This document shows, piece after piece, positions 36,942 to 47,620 of a stretch of 64,000 nucleotides of DNA. The notes below the pieces were generated by a model. That model ran no database searches. It was not told the origin of the DNA and worked only from the letters and a program-made list of their open reading frames with translations. Location of the stretch: positions 5,188,001 through 5,252,000 of the forward strand of contig NW_006921532.1 of the NCBI RefSeq assembly GCF_000340215.1, given 5' to 3'. This DNA is from Pseudocercospora fijiensis CIRAD86 (taxonomy: Eukaryota; Ascomycota; Dothideomycetes; Mycosphaerellales; Mycosphaerellaceae). Made by a program: the position numbers and the translations under genes. How positions within the stretch are numbered: the first letter of the stretch is position 1; every line of letters starts with the position of its first letter.

Positions 36942-37071
36942 TGTTATAGTTCGAAACGTGGTTTTAAAGTGTGTTAATTCATGTTATGTCTATCTAGCTA
37001 CGGAGGAAGTATGCCTATAAGGCGGCTAGTAGTAGCCGCCTAGGTGTCCCTTCCCTCCTAGCTTCGTAACA
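36942..37071 (-). repeat. Element D 5' LTR (130 bp)
   Basis: The copy with intact TGTTA...TAACA ends. At six of the seven differing sites it keeps the unmutated CA or TG form, and at one (GTAGTAGCC) it carries the mutated form. It is unusually short for a Ty3-type LTR. Confidence 0.93.
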
Positions 37072-37500
37072 CTTTACCTTAGAGCTAGGCGTATCTCTTA
37101 TATAGCTTTAGATAATAATTGCTAGGTACTATAAGTATATAGATAGCTAATACTATACTTAGTAATACTCTTAGTACTAGAAGGCTCCTAGCTAATCGTG
37201 CCTATAGCTCTATCTACTATCTAAGCGGCTTCGAGTACTATAATCTACGTTAAGAAGCACTTCTAGGCTTCCTATTAAACTATAACCTCCCTCTAAGATA
37301 GACCTTCTATAGTAAGAGCCTAATAATCTTTAAGCGTATAAAGAATAGCGTACTTAGTAATAGATTATATATAGCCGATAGTAGGCGGCGTTATTTGAAC
37401 AGCAATAACGATAGGCTACCTAGTAATACTACTAGTACTAGTAATAATAATAATAATAGTCGCTTATATATCTAATAGAACGGCTACTTTACTACTAGGT
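37072..37500. repeat. RIP-mutated remnant to the right of element D
   Basis: TpA-rich, no readable frame, with several short TACTAGTAC-like palindromes. It holds the right-hand CTTTA of element D at its start and leads into the 161-bp duplication. The source element is not identified. Confidence 0.4.
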
Positions 37501-37502
37501 AC

Positions 37503-37826
37503 TATAGTAGTAGTACTACTAGTCTGTCTAGTAGCATTGTATATAGTAGGCTAGTTAGTAGGCTAGAGACTAGTATAAGCTAGTATATATAGCCTCGCGT
37601 AGTTATAAGGCCGTAGATTATAACCCGTATAGATCTTAGTAGATAGTAACTAGTAATGCCTTATATAGCAGTAGTACTACTAGTCTATCTAGCAGAATTA
37701 CACATAGCAGGCTAGTTAGCAGGCTAGAGACTAGTACAAGCTAGTATATACAGCCTCGCGTAGCTATAAGGCCGTAGATTATAACCCGCATAGATCCTAG
37801 TAGATAGTAACTAATAACACCTTAAA
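37503..37826. repeat. 161-bp direct tandem repeat, two copies
   Basis: Copy 1 (about 37,503-37,663) and copy 2 (about 37,664-37,826) align with a 161-bp period; for example both hold CCTCGCGTAG and GATTATAACCCG. Nearly all differences are CA in one copy and TA in the other (or TG against TA), with one visible transversion. Copy 2, nearest the gene island, keeps more CA. Confidence 0.85.
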
Positions 37827-37850
37827 TTTTACTATACTACTAATTCGCTA

Positions 37851-38684
37851 ACAAACTTCAGCTTCATAGCTGCCGGCAGTAGTATAGAGGTGGTTGCCCG
37901 GCCGGTAGTAGTTGCGGGGATCTGGAAATCGCGTCCCCATGCGATTTTGTTAGGAACAGCGGATTCCATAATCCACTGTATTGCTGGGGCTCGGGCGGGT
38001 AGCTGGGGCTCGGGGAAGTGGCGAGGCTTGCCATCGAGAATCAAAGGTCGGAAAAGATGGACCTAGCTTGTGCGGAAGAGCGATTGTCCCAGCCATTCGG
38101 CGTGTGCTTGCATTCTCACGCGTCGATCTGAGGCACTTTGCGTTGTCTCGATCGAGCACTTGCTGGAGCTGCTGCACCTTCGAAGGCCCATTTCGACCTG
38201 CTTGAGCCTTGCGGGTCTATAACGACACACCTGTTTCTCTGCACGGACGCCATTTCCAATCTGCCTCGACATCACCATGCCATTGCGAGACATTCAAGAA
38301 GAACAGATGGGTACCCACAGCAGATTTGCCAAAAGAAAGCACAAAAGAGCTGCGCGAACGGATGTGGGATGCCAGATGCAGTGGCTGCAACATGGATATG
38401 CGGTGCACCCACAAATACCAACAGTGCGAGCCAGCTACAGCTGGTGACCAGAGTGCCATGTGTGGTTGACCCCCACCCGCCGTCTTTCACGGAACTGAGG
38501 TCCGGTCTTATGTGAGGGTGATGTTGCTGGCGATCTTAGTCGCTTGATATCTGCGAGAGGGAGCAGGATCGTACGGCGAAGCGTAGGGGCTGCTCTTCAC
38601 AGACAGCTTTGTGTCTTGATCTTATCCGTCCTGGCATTGGTGCTTTCCATATCTCAATTCTCCACAGCGTAGCAGGATTCCGAC
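37851..38684. other. Unique intergenic region upstream of the DUF2235 gene
   Basis: About 830 bp of normal composition. Frames up to 125 codons are present on both strands, but none has a recognised domain or convincing exon joins. It is presumably the promoter region of the gene at 38,685. Confidence 0.4.
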
Positions 38685-41011
38685 ATGGCGGAAGGACGAC
38701 CAGCAACCCAAGTACGAAAGCGCCAATCTCTTGTGCTTTGCTTTGATGGCACAGGTATGAAGCAAAACACTGAACATGACTTCGCAGCCTAGCTGAGTTC
38801 TGAAAGGAAACAAGTTTCAGGGCGGCCAAGCGGATTCCAACAGTGAAGAACCCCCGAGTCACTGTTTTGCGGTGTAGCGTGATTGACGTCTCATAGTCAT
38901 CAAAATCTACGGACTCCTTGACCGGAATGATCCAACTCAATGTATGCGGGTACGAAGATTTCGAGACTTCAACTGACTAACCGCTGCCCAAGACCACTAT
39001 TACCAGCCAGGCATCGGCACTTATGTCGAGACGTCCTCTCTATCCCGCAAAAGTACATACGGCCGCGTCAAGTCATGGTACAGTAAGGCCAAAGACCAAG
39101 CCATTGGTACTAGTTTCGGAGAGCATGTAATGGCTGGCTATCGCTTCTTAATGCGCTTCTACAATGATGGCGATGCCATTTACTTCTTTGGATTCTCTCG
39201 GGGTGCTTACACCGCTCGCTTCCTTGCGCAAATGCTCGATTATGTAGGTCTGCTCAGCGCCGGCAATGAAGAGATGATGAGATTTGGTACGTGATTCCCG
39301 TGCCACTGAAGAACAAACTGACTTTTTATATCAGCTTGGAAAACTTTCTCGAAATGGTATTCCCCCACCGGCTCTTCTATTCAGAGCCCAGATATTCATC
39401 GTCGAGCAGGCAAATGAGAAGCGAAGACACTGCAGCAGAAAGAGCGAACAAGCAGAAGACTTTCGAATTTATGCAGAATTTTCGCCAGACGTTCAGCAGA
39501 CCCGTTGTTCGAATCGAATTTCTCGGGTTGTTCGATGTAAGACATGACAATCAAGGTCGACTTTTCGAGTTGTTGCTGACTTCCTCAGTGTGTCAATAGT
39601 GTACCGCAATTCGAGTCGGCTTGGATGACAAGAACACGATTCCCGCAAGTTCTTTTCCGAAGACATACTGCTCATGCACTGACCAATCTTCAGTTATACT
39701 GCAAAGACATCGGCACGTGTCATAAGACATGCAGTCGCGATAGATGAGCGCCGCGCTAAGTATTGCAAATTCACCTTGCCTAATGATTTCTTGACCTTCC
39801 TGACAAGCACGATCTGCAGGTTTCGCCAAGACCTCCTTTCCGAAAGACGCCAAACACATCCGTCTCACCACCATCATATGGAGCAATGGCACCTCCAGAT
39901 CCCTGGGGAGAAGGGGAAGCTTACGAAGAAGCAATCAATCCAAAGGACATTGTCTCAACCGCACTTCCGCGCGAAACAGCGCCGGCGTATGGCCATTGAT
40001 CTCGGGCCAGCTTCGTCAAGCGTTTCAGTAAATTCGGGAGACGTCGTTCGACATAATCCTAGAGATGACGATAGTGATGGCGGCGAAGAAGATGAGCGCC
40101 AGGATATACTCGAGCTTTGGTTTGCTGGACAACACGGTAAGCACTCTAAATGAGATTAGCAAAAGTGCATCAAATGCATGCTAAAGTCATCCTATATGGT
40201 AGGCGATGTTGGAGGCGGTTGGACTTTAAATGAGAATGAAGAAAGACCAATCAGTGACATTGCACTGAGCTGGATGGTTAGAGAAGCGCGCAAAGCGGGT
40301 ATGCCGTTCGATGAGGAGAAAGTACAAGCATCCAACTTGTTTGTGGAAGATCCAGGACCGAGCGCAGACATGCAGCCAAACGACATTCCACAGCTGAAAG
40401 TGGAGGGAGAGTCGGTGCATGAATCAGATTTGTCGCGATGCAAATTGCAATTTACAACATGGCACGAAGAAATGCACAAACTAGCTGCCGAGGGCAGGGT
40501 TCATGATTCTCTCGCTTTCGGTGGTGGACTTAGCCGCCTGGCAGTGTGCGCTTGGCAGTTCATGGAATTCATGCCCTTCCGAAGAATGGATCTTCAGAAA
40601 GACGGCAAGTCGACTTTCCGCTGTGCTCGCATTGCGCTAATTGGTAGGCAGGCTCATGGAAGGCGATCTCGTGGCCACTGCCCCGTGGAGAGACCAGAGA
40701 TATGTCTCACGATTGCCAGATCCATTCCTCGGTGATCAAACGAATGGAAGCAGATCCGAACTACAGACCTGGTAACCTCATTGTCGGCGGAGGAGGCAGG
40801 GGCTGTAGGAAAGCTCCTGATTCTTTTGGCATGGTATGTCTGGCTTGGCATCAAAGTTCATGTGTCTGACAGTTTTGCGTATCTGACCTGACGATTCCAG
40901 GGCGAATGGCGGCCTGCAGTGAGCGGAGGAGGAGAAGCGTACGTCAAAGTGCACCCGGCCAATGCGGAGCCCATCGTCGATGGATGTGGTGACAGCAACG
41001 GCATCAAGTGA
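38685..41011 (+). CDS. DUF2235 alpha/beta-hydrolase-like protein
   Basis: Twelve exons: 38685-38754, 38807-38842, 38897-38941, 38993-39286, 39335-39356, 39410-39536, 39589-39644, 39694-39759, 39820-40136, 40203-40604, 40652-40833 and 40901-41011. They join in frame to 575 residues. The family has an alpha/beta-hydrolase fold. Its bacterial relatives (Tle1-type) are phospholipases, but fungal substrates are unknown. Family marks in order are [24 protein letters not shown], the nucleophile elbow [54 protein letters not shown] and VIKRMESDPNYRP-like [13 protein letters not shown]. Two introns (39645-39693 and 40605-40651) begin GCAAGT rather than GT. The gene sits alone with TRAX between two RIP islands yet shows no RIP damage, so it appears functional. 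Confidence 0.88.
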
Positions 41012-41471
41012 GCCAGAAGGAGGTTCGGTGTTTGCTGGAAATGGGGTTCTCGGCACTGGCCTTCTCTCACACGCACGTTCGTACATCTGCATGTTGGTAT
41101 CAGCCACGTGAGATCGCTTTGCTCCGACCGACATGCTATTGTCCTCGCGGCCGCCGTATGCAACCACCAACAGAGTGACGTTAGACATTGTGCTATTGGG
41201 TGGAATACGGAGAGGGTAAGATCGGAGAAGCAATTCTTGGCAGTGCCGGGCCAGAGGCCGCCCGCGAGCTCGCTCCTTCCAACTTCAGCTGCGCCTGCGC
41301 CTCCACTGCCCTCTCTAAATTGTGCTGTGTCTCTCGTGGCACCAAGTCGTAATCAGCTGCGCAAAAGCGAATCCCGTTCCTTGCTGTGATTCACCCAAAG
41401 CTTCCCACATGCAATCATGCCTAGTGAACATCGACGCTTCACCCCATAGACCACTTGTCAAGGCCTTCAGA
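41012..41471. other. Convergent 3' region, DUF2235 and TRAX genes
   Basis: About 460 bp between two convergent stop codons. Frames here are antisense continuations or short and without domains. It should hold both polyadenylation regions. Confidence 0.4.
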
Positions 41472-42418
41472 TCAGCTGTCGACTGCAACCGCCCTGCTTG
41501 TGGTCTCCGTATCTGGCATCCATCCTTTTGGACGCTCCGCTCCACGGACCACCAGTCCATACAAAGACTTCTCGACTTTCTCCACCGAGCTTCTCATCAC
41601 ATCCATCTTCTTGCCAACATCCTTGGCAAATGGGCCATTACCGGCGTGTAGCGCTTCGAGTGCCGAGCGAAGAGCGCGCATGTCATTGAGTACGTTTCGT
41701 TCCCCTCCAGCATTTGGTCCTTGGGACAGTCCTGGCAATGCCCCACTAGTAGCCATGCTCGTGATAGCAAATCGCATGAGCTCTCCCGTCATGTCGAAGA
41801 TACCCAGAATGTAGTCCTCCAGACTGAGCTCGACGCCACGTCCCTCCGAGTTTTTACGAAGTAATATAGCGGCGTCCTCGTAGCTCACTATGCTTGCCGT
41901 GGTCAGGTAGTGTTCGAACGATACGGCTTCCATCCATTCTTGGCATCCGCCACTGATCTGCCGAGCGTAACGATGCGCATTGAGACCTTGCAGATCATCG
42001 CTGACCGAGGAAAATTGAGCGAAGATAGTTTCGTAGTATTGTTTGTTATTCTTGACGATGTTCGGTGGTATTGGGTTGCCAAGCGTTCGCACTCTGTCAA
42101 TCAATCGTTAGGTATGGCGTCGCGAGCGAAGAATGATGGAAGGTGCTAGGCTCAAACATACCTTTGCAACGCAAAAATTCTGACGAGAAAGATTAGCTTG
42201 AGGATCGGGATGAGTGGGTGAGTGCTTGTTGAGCTTCTTTCTTCTCACATCTTTTTTGAAGCGGCGGTGATGTCTCTTGAAGCCTTGATGATGCGTTCTC
42301 GCCGATCGTGATGCTCGTCTAGCTCACTTTTGAATTGCTCGAACATTGCCGTGAATGGCGACGAGGCGGCGCCGGCGCCGTCTTTGCCTTCCATTTCCGC
42401 GTGAGAGCGCTTGCCCAT
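41472..42418 (-). CDS. Translin-associated factor X (TRAX)
   Basis: Exons 42418-42249, 42179-42162 and 42093-41472 give 269 residues. TRAX pairs with translin in the C3PO endoribonuclease, which removes passenger strands in RNAi and trims tRNA fragments; fungal C3PO processes pre-tRNA leaders. The helical core is clear: FEQFKSELDEHHDRRERIIK, SRDITAASKKIIFALQRVRT (joined over two introns of 69 and 68 bp), HRYARQISGGCQEWMEAVSF and DYILGIFDMTGELMR. The acidic residues that form the TRAX active site fit Glu at about 114 and 117 and Asp at about 163, so it appears catalytically intact. ATG 42418 (MGKRSHAEMEG) is the first in-frame ATG; the reading frame continues upstream without one. An 18-nt middle exon is required for frame and conservation. 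The start lies only about 160 bp from RIP island 2. Confidence 0.9.
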
Positions 42419-42589
42419 CAGTAGTGTCTTCGCGAATGCAAATTGACTTGTGACGTTTTCAACGACGTTTGATGTCCATTGTAGCGAAAACGCTCGTCTC
42501 AGTGATTCAGGCACTGTTCTCAACGTCTAAAACCCTCAGCTCTAGGGCCGCAGTCCCTCTCGTGTCTTTGAGACTGCGCGATATCCTTA

Positions 42590-44690
42590 GTACTATTTAG
42601 CAGATAAATATATAGTAAAATACAAACTGTCTATTAAAAACCCCAAGTGTTATACTTCCTATTCTTTTTTATTAGAATAATATATTATTCAAAGTATAGC
42701 AAAGCTTTAAATATACTTCTACTAGTAGTAACTTAGGAGCAAATAATAATAGTATAACACATAATATATAAGAAATATACACCATAAGCAAATTTCTATA
42801 GAATAAGAATATAAGTATAAATAATAATTGTTCTAAGTATTTTAATAAATATAAGCAGAGGATTAGACAGGAATCTACTACTAGTAAAGAGCAAAAGAAT
42901 TTAGTTTAGAAGAAAAGAGTCGAAACGCGGCTTGTCTAGCTTATAAAAGGGCCCGGACTAATCCTACTAGGTTTAGCTTAGTCTACCTCTATCTACTATC
43001 TACTACCTAACGCGACTATTATATATTTATATACGCGTTTTTTATATAGAATATAGTATAATACTATCTCTAAGACTTAGTCTAATAATAGAGATAGTAT
43101 CGCTATAGAAACTAGTAATTTTCTAACTATTACGGGTAAGCAACGCGTACGTAGATACTAGATATAAGACTTAATAGATTAGATAAAGAGCTAAGTCTAT
43201 CTACGTAAATCCGAATAGTTTTATACGGTGCGCTAAGCGCTAAGTAGTAGGTTAGAGTCGCGTAGGCCGAATGCCTAAGGCTAGCGCTTTCTACCTAGGG
43301 CGTAGCCCTTTATATTACCCCTATCCTCCTCCCCTTCTTTAGCGAGGATAGAAAGCCCCTCGTAGTTTCTATCGTAATTACTTTATCCGTTAGATCTATA
43401 CCTATCTAAGCTTCTCTAAAGTAACGCGCTCGTAGTTTCCTCCTTTACGATTAAGGTTTCCGCTACTTTCCGGTCGGTATTGCCGTACCTAGGGTCTTAA
43501 CGACTATAACTTTCTTCGCGACTGCTAAACCGCCCTCTTTTACCTACTTACCGCCTTCTAAAACGCGCCGTAACTACGCTTTCGAACGCTTTACTTATAA
43601 TCGCGTCTTCCCTTACTTTCGCGACCTTTACTTCTACGTCGCTCCCTAGGAGTATTAATATTTCCCTCTTCTTCTTCTTCTTCTTCTTCTTTTCTTTATA
43701 TATACCCCCTACTACTACTACTACTACTACTATAGCAAGTCCCTCCCTATACTCTACGATTTCCTTCGTAAAATTAACTTATCCTAGATAGCTCGTCGAA
43801 TCTACTATATTAGTTGCTATAACTCCGGCGAGGACTACGCCGATTAATCTATAAGGTTCCCGCCCTATTTATCGTAGGGTCTGCTAACTTCTCTTTAGCC
43901 CGCTAGCTCGAGGGCCTACGCTAATTGCGCTCGTAAGAGAATTACTTACGCTCTACTATAAGTTTTCGCGATTCCCGTACTAAAGCCCTCGCTAACTATT
44001 TAGTCCTTAAATAGCCTACGTAGCCTACGCTAGCTATACCCGCGCGACCCGCGGTACCGTCGCTAAGAAGCACTCCGAGCTTCTTAAGGTTCTTAAGGTA
44101 TAGAAAGCTCTTAAGTCTCTCTAGCCGTAGGGATTGCTATCTAGGTAAGATTTCCCGTTTCCTGCGATAAAACCCTCGCTAACTATTTCTTTTAGCGCTA
44201 TCGCCTCGGAGGTAACGAATACTGTTGCTAATATCGTAGTATAACAAACTTAGACGTAAGTTTATCTCTATCCTTAGATTTTCTTTCGCTAATCTTCTTT
44301 TCTCTTAGGGATATTCCTACTACTCTCTATCTCGGTACTAATCGTATCGGTCCGCCGGATTAGCTAGGTTAATAAGGGTTTCCGTAGGTTTTCTAGTAGG
44401 CTCTAGGTAGTTTTAGAGGTAATATTATATCCTTTTTCTAGTCCTAAGAGGACCTCCTAATTTCGGGCAGAGACCCGATACTTACTTATAAATACCTAAA
44501 TAAAATTCTTCCTATCCTAAATTATATTTCCTTTCTCTAGTGTTTCTAGTAAACCCTAAATATTTCGTAAATAAAAGCTAATAAGTTAGTAAAAACTCCG
44601 AAAGTTAGTAAAAATCCCTAAAATCTATAAATTAACTATCGTTATTCTACGGAAAAACTCTAGGTTACCGCGTTATTTCCTCTGTTTCCC
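42590..44690. repeat. AT-rich lead-in and probable 3' end of element C
   Basis: 42,590-42,910 is very AT-rich and keeps some CA, unlike the rest. From about 42,935 TpA-rich RIP sequence begins. Lying just beyond the chromodomain of element C, it should include its 3' LTR, but I could not fix the LTR ends because the second copy is outside the window. Microsatellites lie at 43,668-43,693 (CTT) and 43,709-43,733 (CTA). Confidence 0.45.
43668..43733. repeat. CTT and CTA microsatellites
   Basis: A run of about eight CTT units at 43,668-43,693, then about eight CTA units at 43,709-43,733, with 15 bp between. CTA could be RIP-altered CCA or CTG-type repeats. Confidence 0.85.
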
Positions 44691-47620
44691 TTTCTTCTCC
44701 TAGTCTCCTAGAGGTCCGTCGTTCTTCTCGATTTGTCCGTATCTCGCTTCGAAGTCGTTAAGTACTAAGGTATCCGCGATATAGTCTAGGGGTTCCTACG
44801 TAGGTTTATAGTACCCGCTCTATTTTACGAGCGCTTCTTATCCCCGGCCCCGCTTCTTTTTCCGAGTATATAGGATTTCTTCGACCTACTATTCTTTATA
44901 CGTCTCGAATAAAATAGGGTCCGGCTATTTATCGTCGATTACCTACCCTAGTAGAGGGTCTCTACTCGCAAGTCTTAGAAGGTCGGTATAGAATACTAGG
45001 TAAATGTTACTAGGTATCCCCGAGAGTTATACTAAGATAGGCGACAATACCTCTTCGACCGTATACTTAGCGTATCTCGAGTCGAGGCTCTCCTTTAGTC
45101 TATCTATCTAGTAATTCCTTAGGTCGAGCTAGACCTTATCTCCGATATAGTATACCGGCGCTAGCGTCCTAGTTTTATTCGCGCTTTCCTTTTGTTTCTA
45201 TACTACTTCCGCTATTTATACTTAGTATAGGTCTAAGATCTTTTTAATCTTATCTACGAATTCCTCCGCTCGTTTCGCCGCGGTTAGCCGCCTATCGATA
45301 GCTAGGTCCTCTTCTAGCGGAATAGGGGAGGTAGATTCGTAGCTATAGGTCGCGAAGAAAGAGCTTATTCCTAATCCCGCTTAGTGTCTCCCGTTAAACG
45401 CAAGTTCTGCCGTAGGAAGCTATTAGTCCTAGTTAGACTATATTTAGTTAATATAGTTCCGTAGGTACGCTTAAATATCTTAGTTTACGCGCTCCGGACC
45501 TCCGTCGGTTTATAGGTAGTAAGCGGAGCTTTACCTCTGTTTTATACTAAGTAGTCGATATATTTCCCTTTAAAAAGTACTTATCTAATTTATACCTCTA
45601 TCGCTAGTAATAGTACGAGGCAGTCTATAATACCTAACCTAGTATTTTAGAAACAAAACTGCGTATTCCTCCGCTTTTATAAAGGGAGTACCGATAAGGG
45701 CAATCTATTTGCTAAGGCGGTCTTTAATTACCTAAAGATATCGATTCCTATCTAACTCCGGTAGGTTAGTTATAAAGTCTATCGAGATTTCCTAGAAGAA
45801 ACGGTCGGGTACCGGTAGTAGCTTTAGGAGACCGTATTTACACTCTCTCTATACTTTATTACGTCTATAATAGTTGTAATTCCGTAGGAATTGTTATACC
45901 TACTTCGACTATAGCGGCTAGTAGAATTCGCGACCTAGTATAGAAGCGGTAGAATCCCGGCTAGAGTAACTATAGAGCGGCGAGTCGTAGATCGATTAGA
46001 TAATCTTCGTACGTAGTATATCCTATTATAGTTCTTCGGCTCCTATGTCTTTATATTCGGCCTCCGTCGTAGCTAGGGCTCCTAGAACCTAGAGTTTGCC
46101 GCGATAGCGTAGGAACCCCTTAGGGTCTATCGTATAATCCCCGATCTAAATTTTCGCTTTAATTTCCGGTTATAATATCCTGTATCCCTTACGGACTTTC
46201 CGAAACACCGTCTAGTATACTATATCCTTCTCGATAATACTTTTCTATATTTCGTTTATCTCTAGGTCCTAGAATAGTTTAGCGCTTTCCGGCGGGGCTT
46301 ACGCGGGTTCCGTCTTATTTATAAGTAAGGATAACGGGCCCGCCTTAGTAGTACGTAGGAAGCTACGGATCGTAGTACTAGAGATTTAGACGTTTTCCGG
46401 CTAGTTTAGAGAGAGATCTAGGTCTAGAAATCTCCGGAACCTCGAAAGCTTATCGTCTTAGCCTAACGTATCCTATTCTCTCCTCGATAAGGTATCTAGT
46501 AGGATAGCCTCGATTTCCGGCCGGTAGACTAGGGTAAACTAGTACTTCGCTAGTTCTTCCTACTATCGGATCTGTCTCTCGGACAGCTAGCGCTTTACTA
46601 TAAAGTACTCTAGGTTCTTATAGTCCGTCTAAATCGTAAAGGGGCTATATAATTTTAGCTCGGCGTCCTAAAACTTAATACTAGATACGACTACGAGTAT
46701 TTCTTTATCGTAGATATTGTAGTTAATCTCCGCTTTGTTTAGTTTCTTCGAAAAGAAGCCTACCGGTCGACGGATACCCTCCTTTTCTTAGATAAAGGCG
46801 CCCCTAATCGCGAACCCGCTATAATCTATTTTAAGGAAGGTAGAAAGGGACGGGTTCTACTAGACAAGCACCGGGGCGCAGCAGAATTTATCCTTTAGCG
46901 TCTTAAACGCCTTATCCTACTCTTCTCCTTAGGAGAATAGGGTTCCCTTACCGGTTAGCGCAGTTAATAGTGCGGAAATCTTAGAATAGTTCGGTACGAA
47001 TATACGGTAATAGTTCGTAAATCCTAAGAAACGACGAACTTCCTTCTAGGTCTTAGGTACTACCTATTTCTATATAGCTTCTACCTTTTCGGGATCTGCT
47101 AATACTCCTCCTCCGTTAGCGTAGACGATAAATCCTAGGTACTTAATCTTTTTCTAGGCGAATTCGCTCTTTTTTATATTAAGGTAAAGGCCTCCGTCCT
47201 AAAGCTTCTTAAGAACGGCCCTTACTTTACGGAAATAGTCTTCCCTCGTCCCGCTCGAGTAGATAACTACGTCGTCTATATATACTAACGCGAAATCGTC
47301 TAGATACTCCTATAGGAGAGTATTAATATACTGTTAAAACGTAGCCGGGGCTCCGGACAAACTAAATAGATATACTAGCTACTCGAACGAGCCTAGCCTA
47401 GTACGGAAGGCCGTTTTATACTCGTGTCCTTTTGCTATTCTTATCTTATAAAAGGCTAAGACTATATTAACCTTAGTTAACTATCGGGCCTCCGTTAGGT
47501 TCCTTATAGTATACGGGATTAGTAGAAGGGAGTATCGGTCTTACTTCGTAAGGGCGTTAAGCGCCCTATAGTCGTAGTAGAACCGTAGTCCTCCCTTAGG
47601 TTTCTTAACGAATAGTACGG
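44690..47620 (-). pseudogene. Element C: chromovirus pol remnant (RT-RNaseH-INT-chromodomain)
   Basis: Minus-strand Ty3-type pol, RIP-broken. RT reads [21 protein letters not shown] and the intact active site VYIDDVVIYSS near 47,280. RNase H reads FLKIDYSGFAI near 46,850. The integrase core reads LLPVPDRFF then ISIDFITNLP near 45,800. The chromodomain near 44,900-44,700 keeps SGYYKPTxEPLDYI, with Trp changed to stop. At 47,620 the RT N-terminus is cut off by the LTR of element A, so gag, protease and the 5' LTR must lie to the right of the nested elements, beyond the window, or be lost. Confidence 0.85.

Larger units (their letters stand above)
21854..37071 (-). mobile_element. Element D: complete 15.2-kb Ty3-type chromovirus with an extra ORF
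   Basis: A full-length LTR retrotransposon, 15,218 bp, read from right to left. The two 130-bp LTRs begin TGTTA (TATTA at left) and end TAACA (TAATA at left). They are flanked by the identical 5-bp duplication CTTTA at 21,849-21,853 and 37,072-37,076. Internal order on the minus strand is gag (about 36.5-33.5 kb), protease (32.8), reverse transcriptase (31.7-31.1), RNase H (30.8-30.3), integrase with chromodomain (about 29.5-28.2), then a second long frame (27.15-22.0). The order PR-RT-RH-INT with a terminal chromodomain defines a Metaviridae chromovirus. Every frame is broken by RIP. Usual chromoviruses are 5-8 kb; the extra length comes mainly from the second frame. Confidence 0.92.
19800..37850. 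repeat. RIP-mutated repeat island 1
   Basis: About 18 kb almost lacking CpA and TpG and saturated with TpA, while CpG is kept (many CGCG and TCGCG). That pattern means C-to-T change at CpA on both strands, the RIP signature of ascomycetes. The island holds an inverted-repeat element, element D and a 161-bp duplication. Outside these, no gene is readable. Both edges are sharp, with no gradual change in composition on the gene side. Confidence 0.88.

Noticed and set aside
40778..41233. Minus-strand 151-codon frame
   Set aside because: It is antisense to the last exons of the DUF2235 gene, whose coding sense is strongly conserved.
12728..42580. A Starship giant transposon with cargo (ferric reductase and DUF-type genes are typical cargo)
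   Set aside because: No tyrosine-recombinase captain gene and no paired target site were seen, and the large repeats here are ordinary LTR elements and a LINE.
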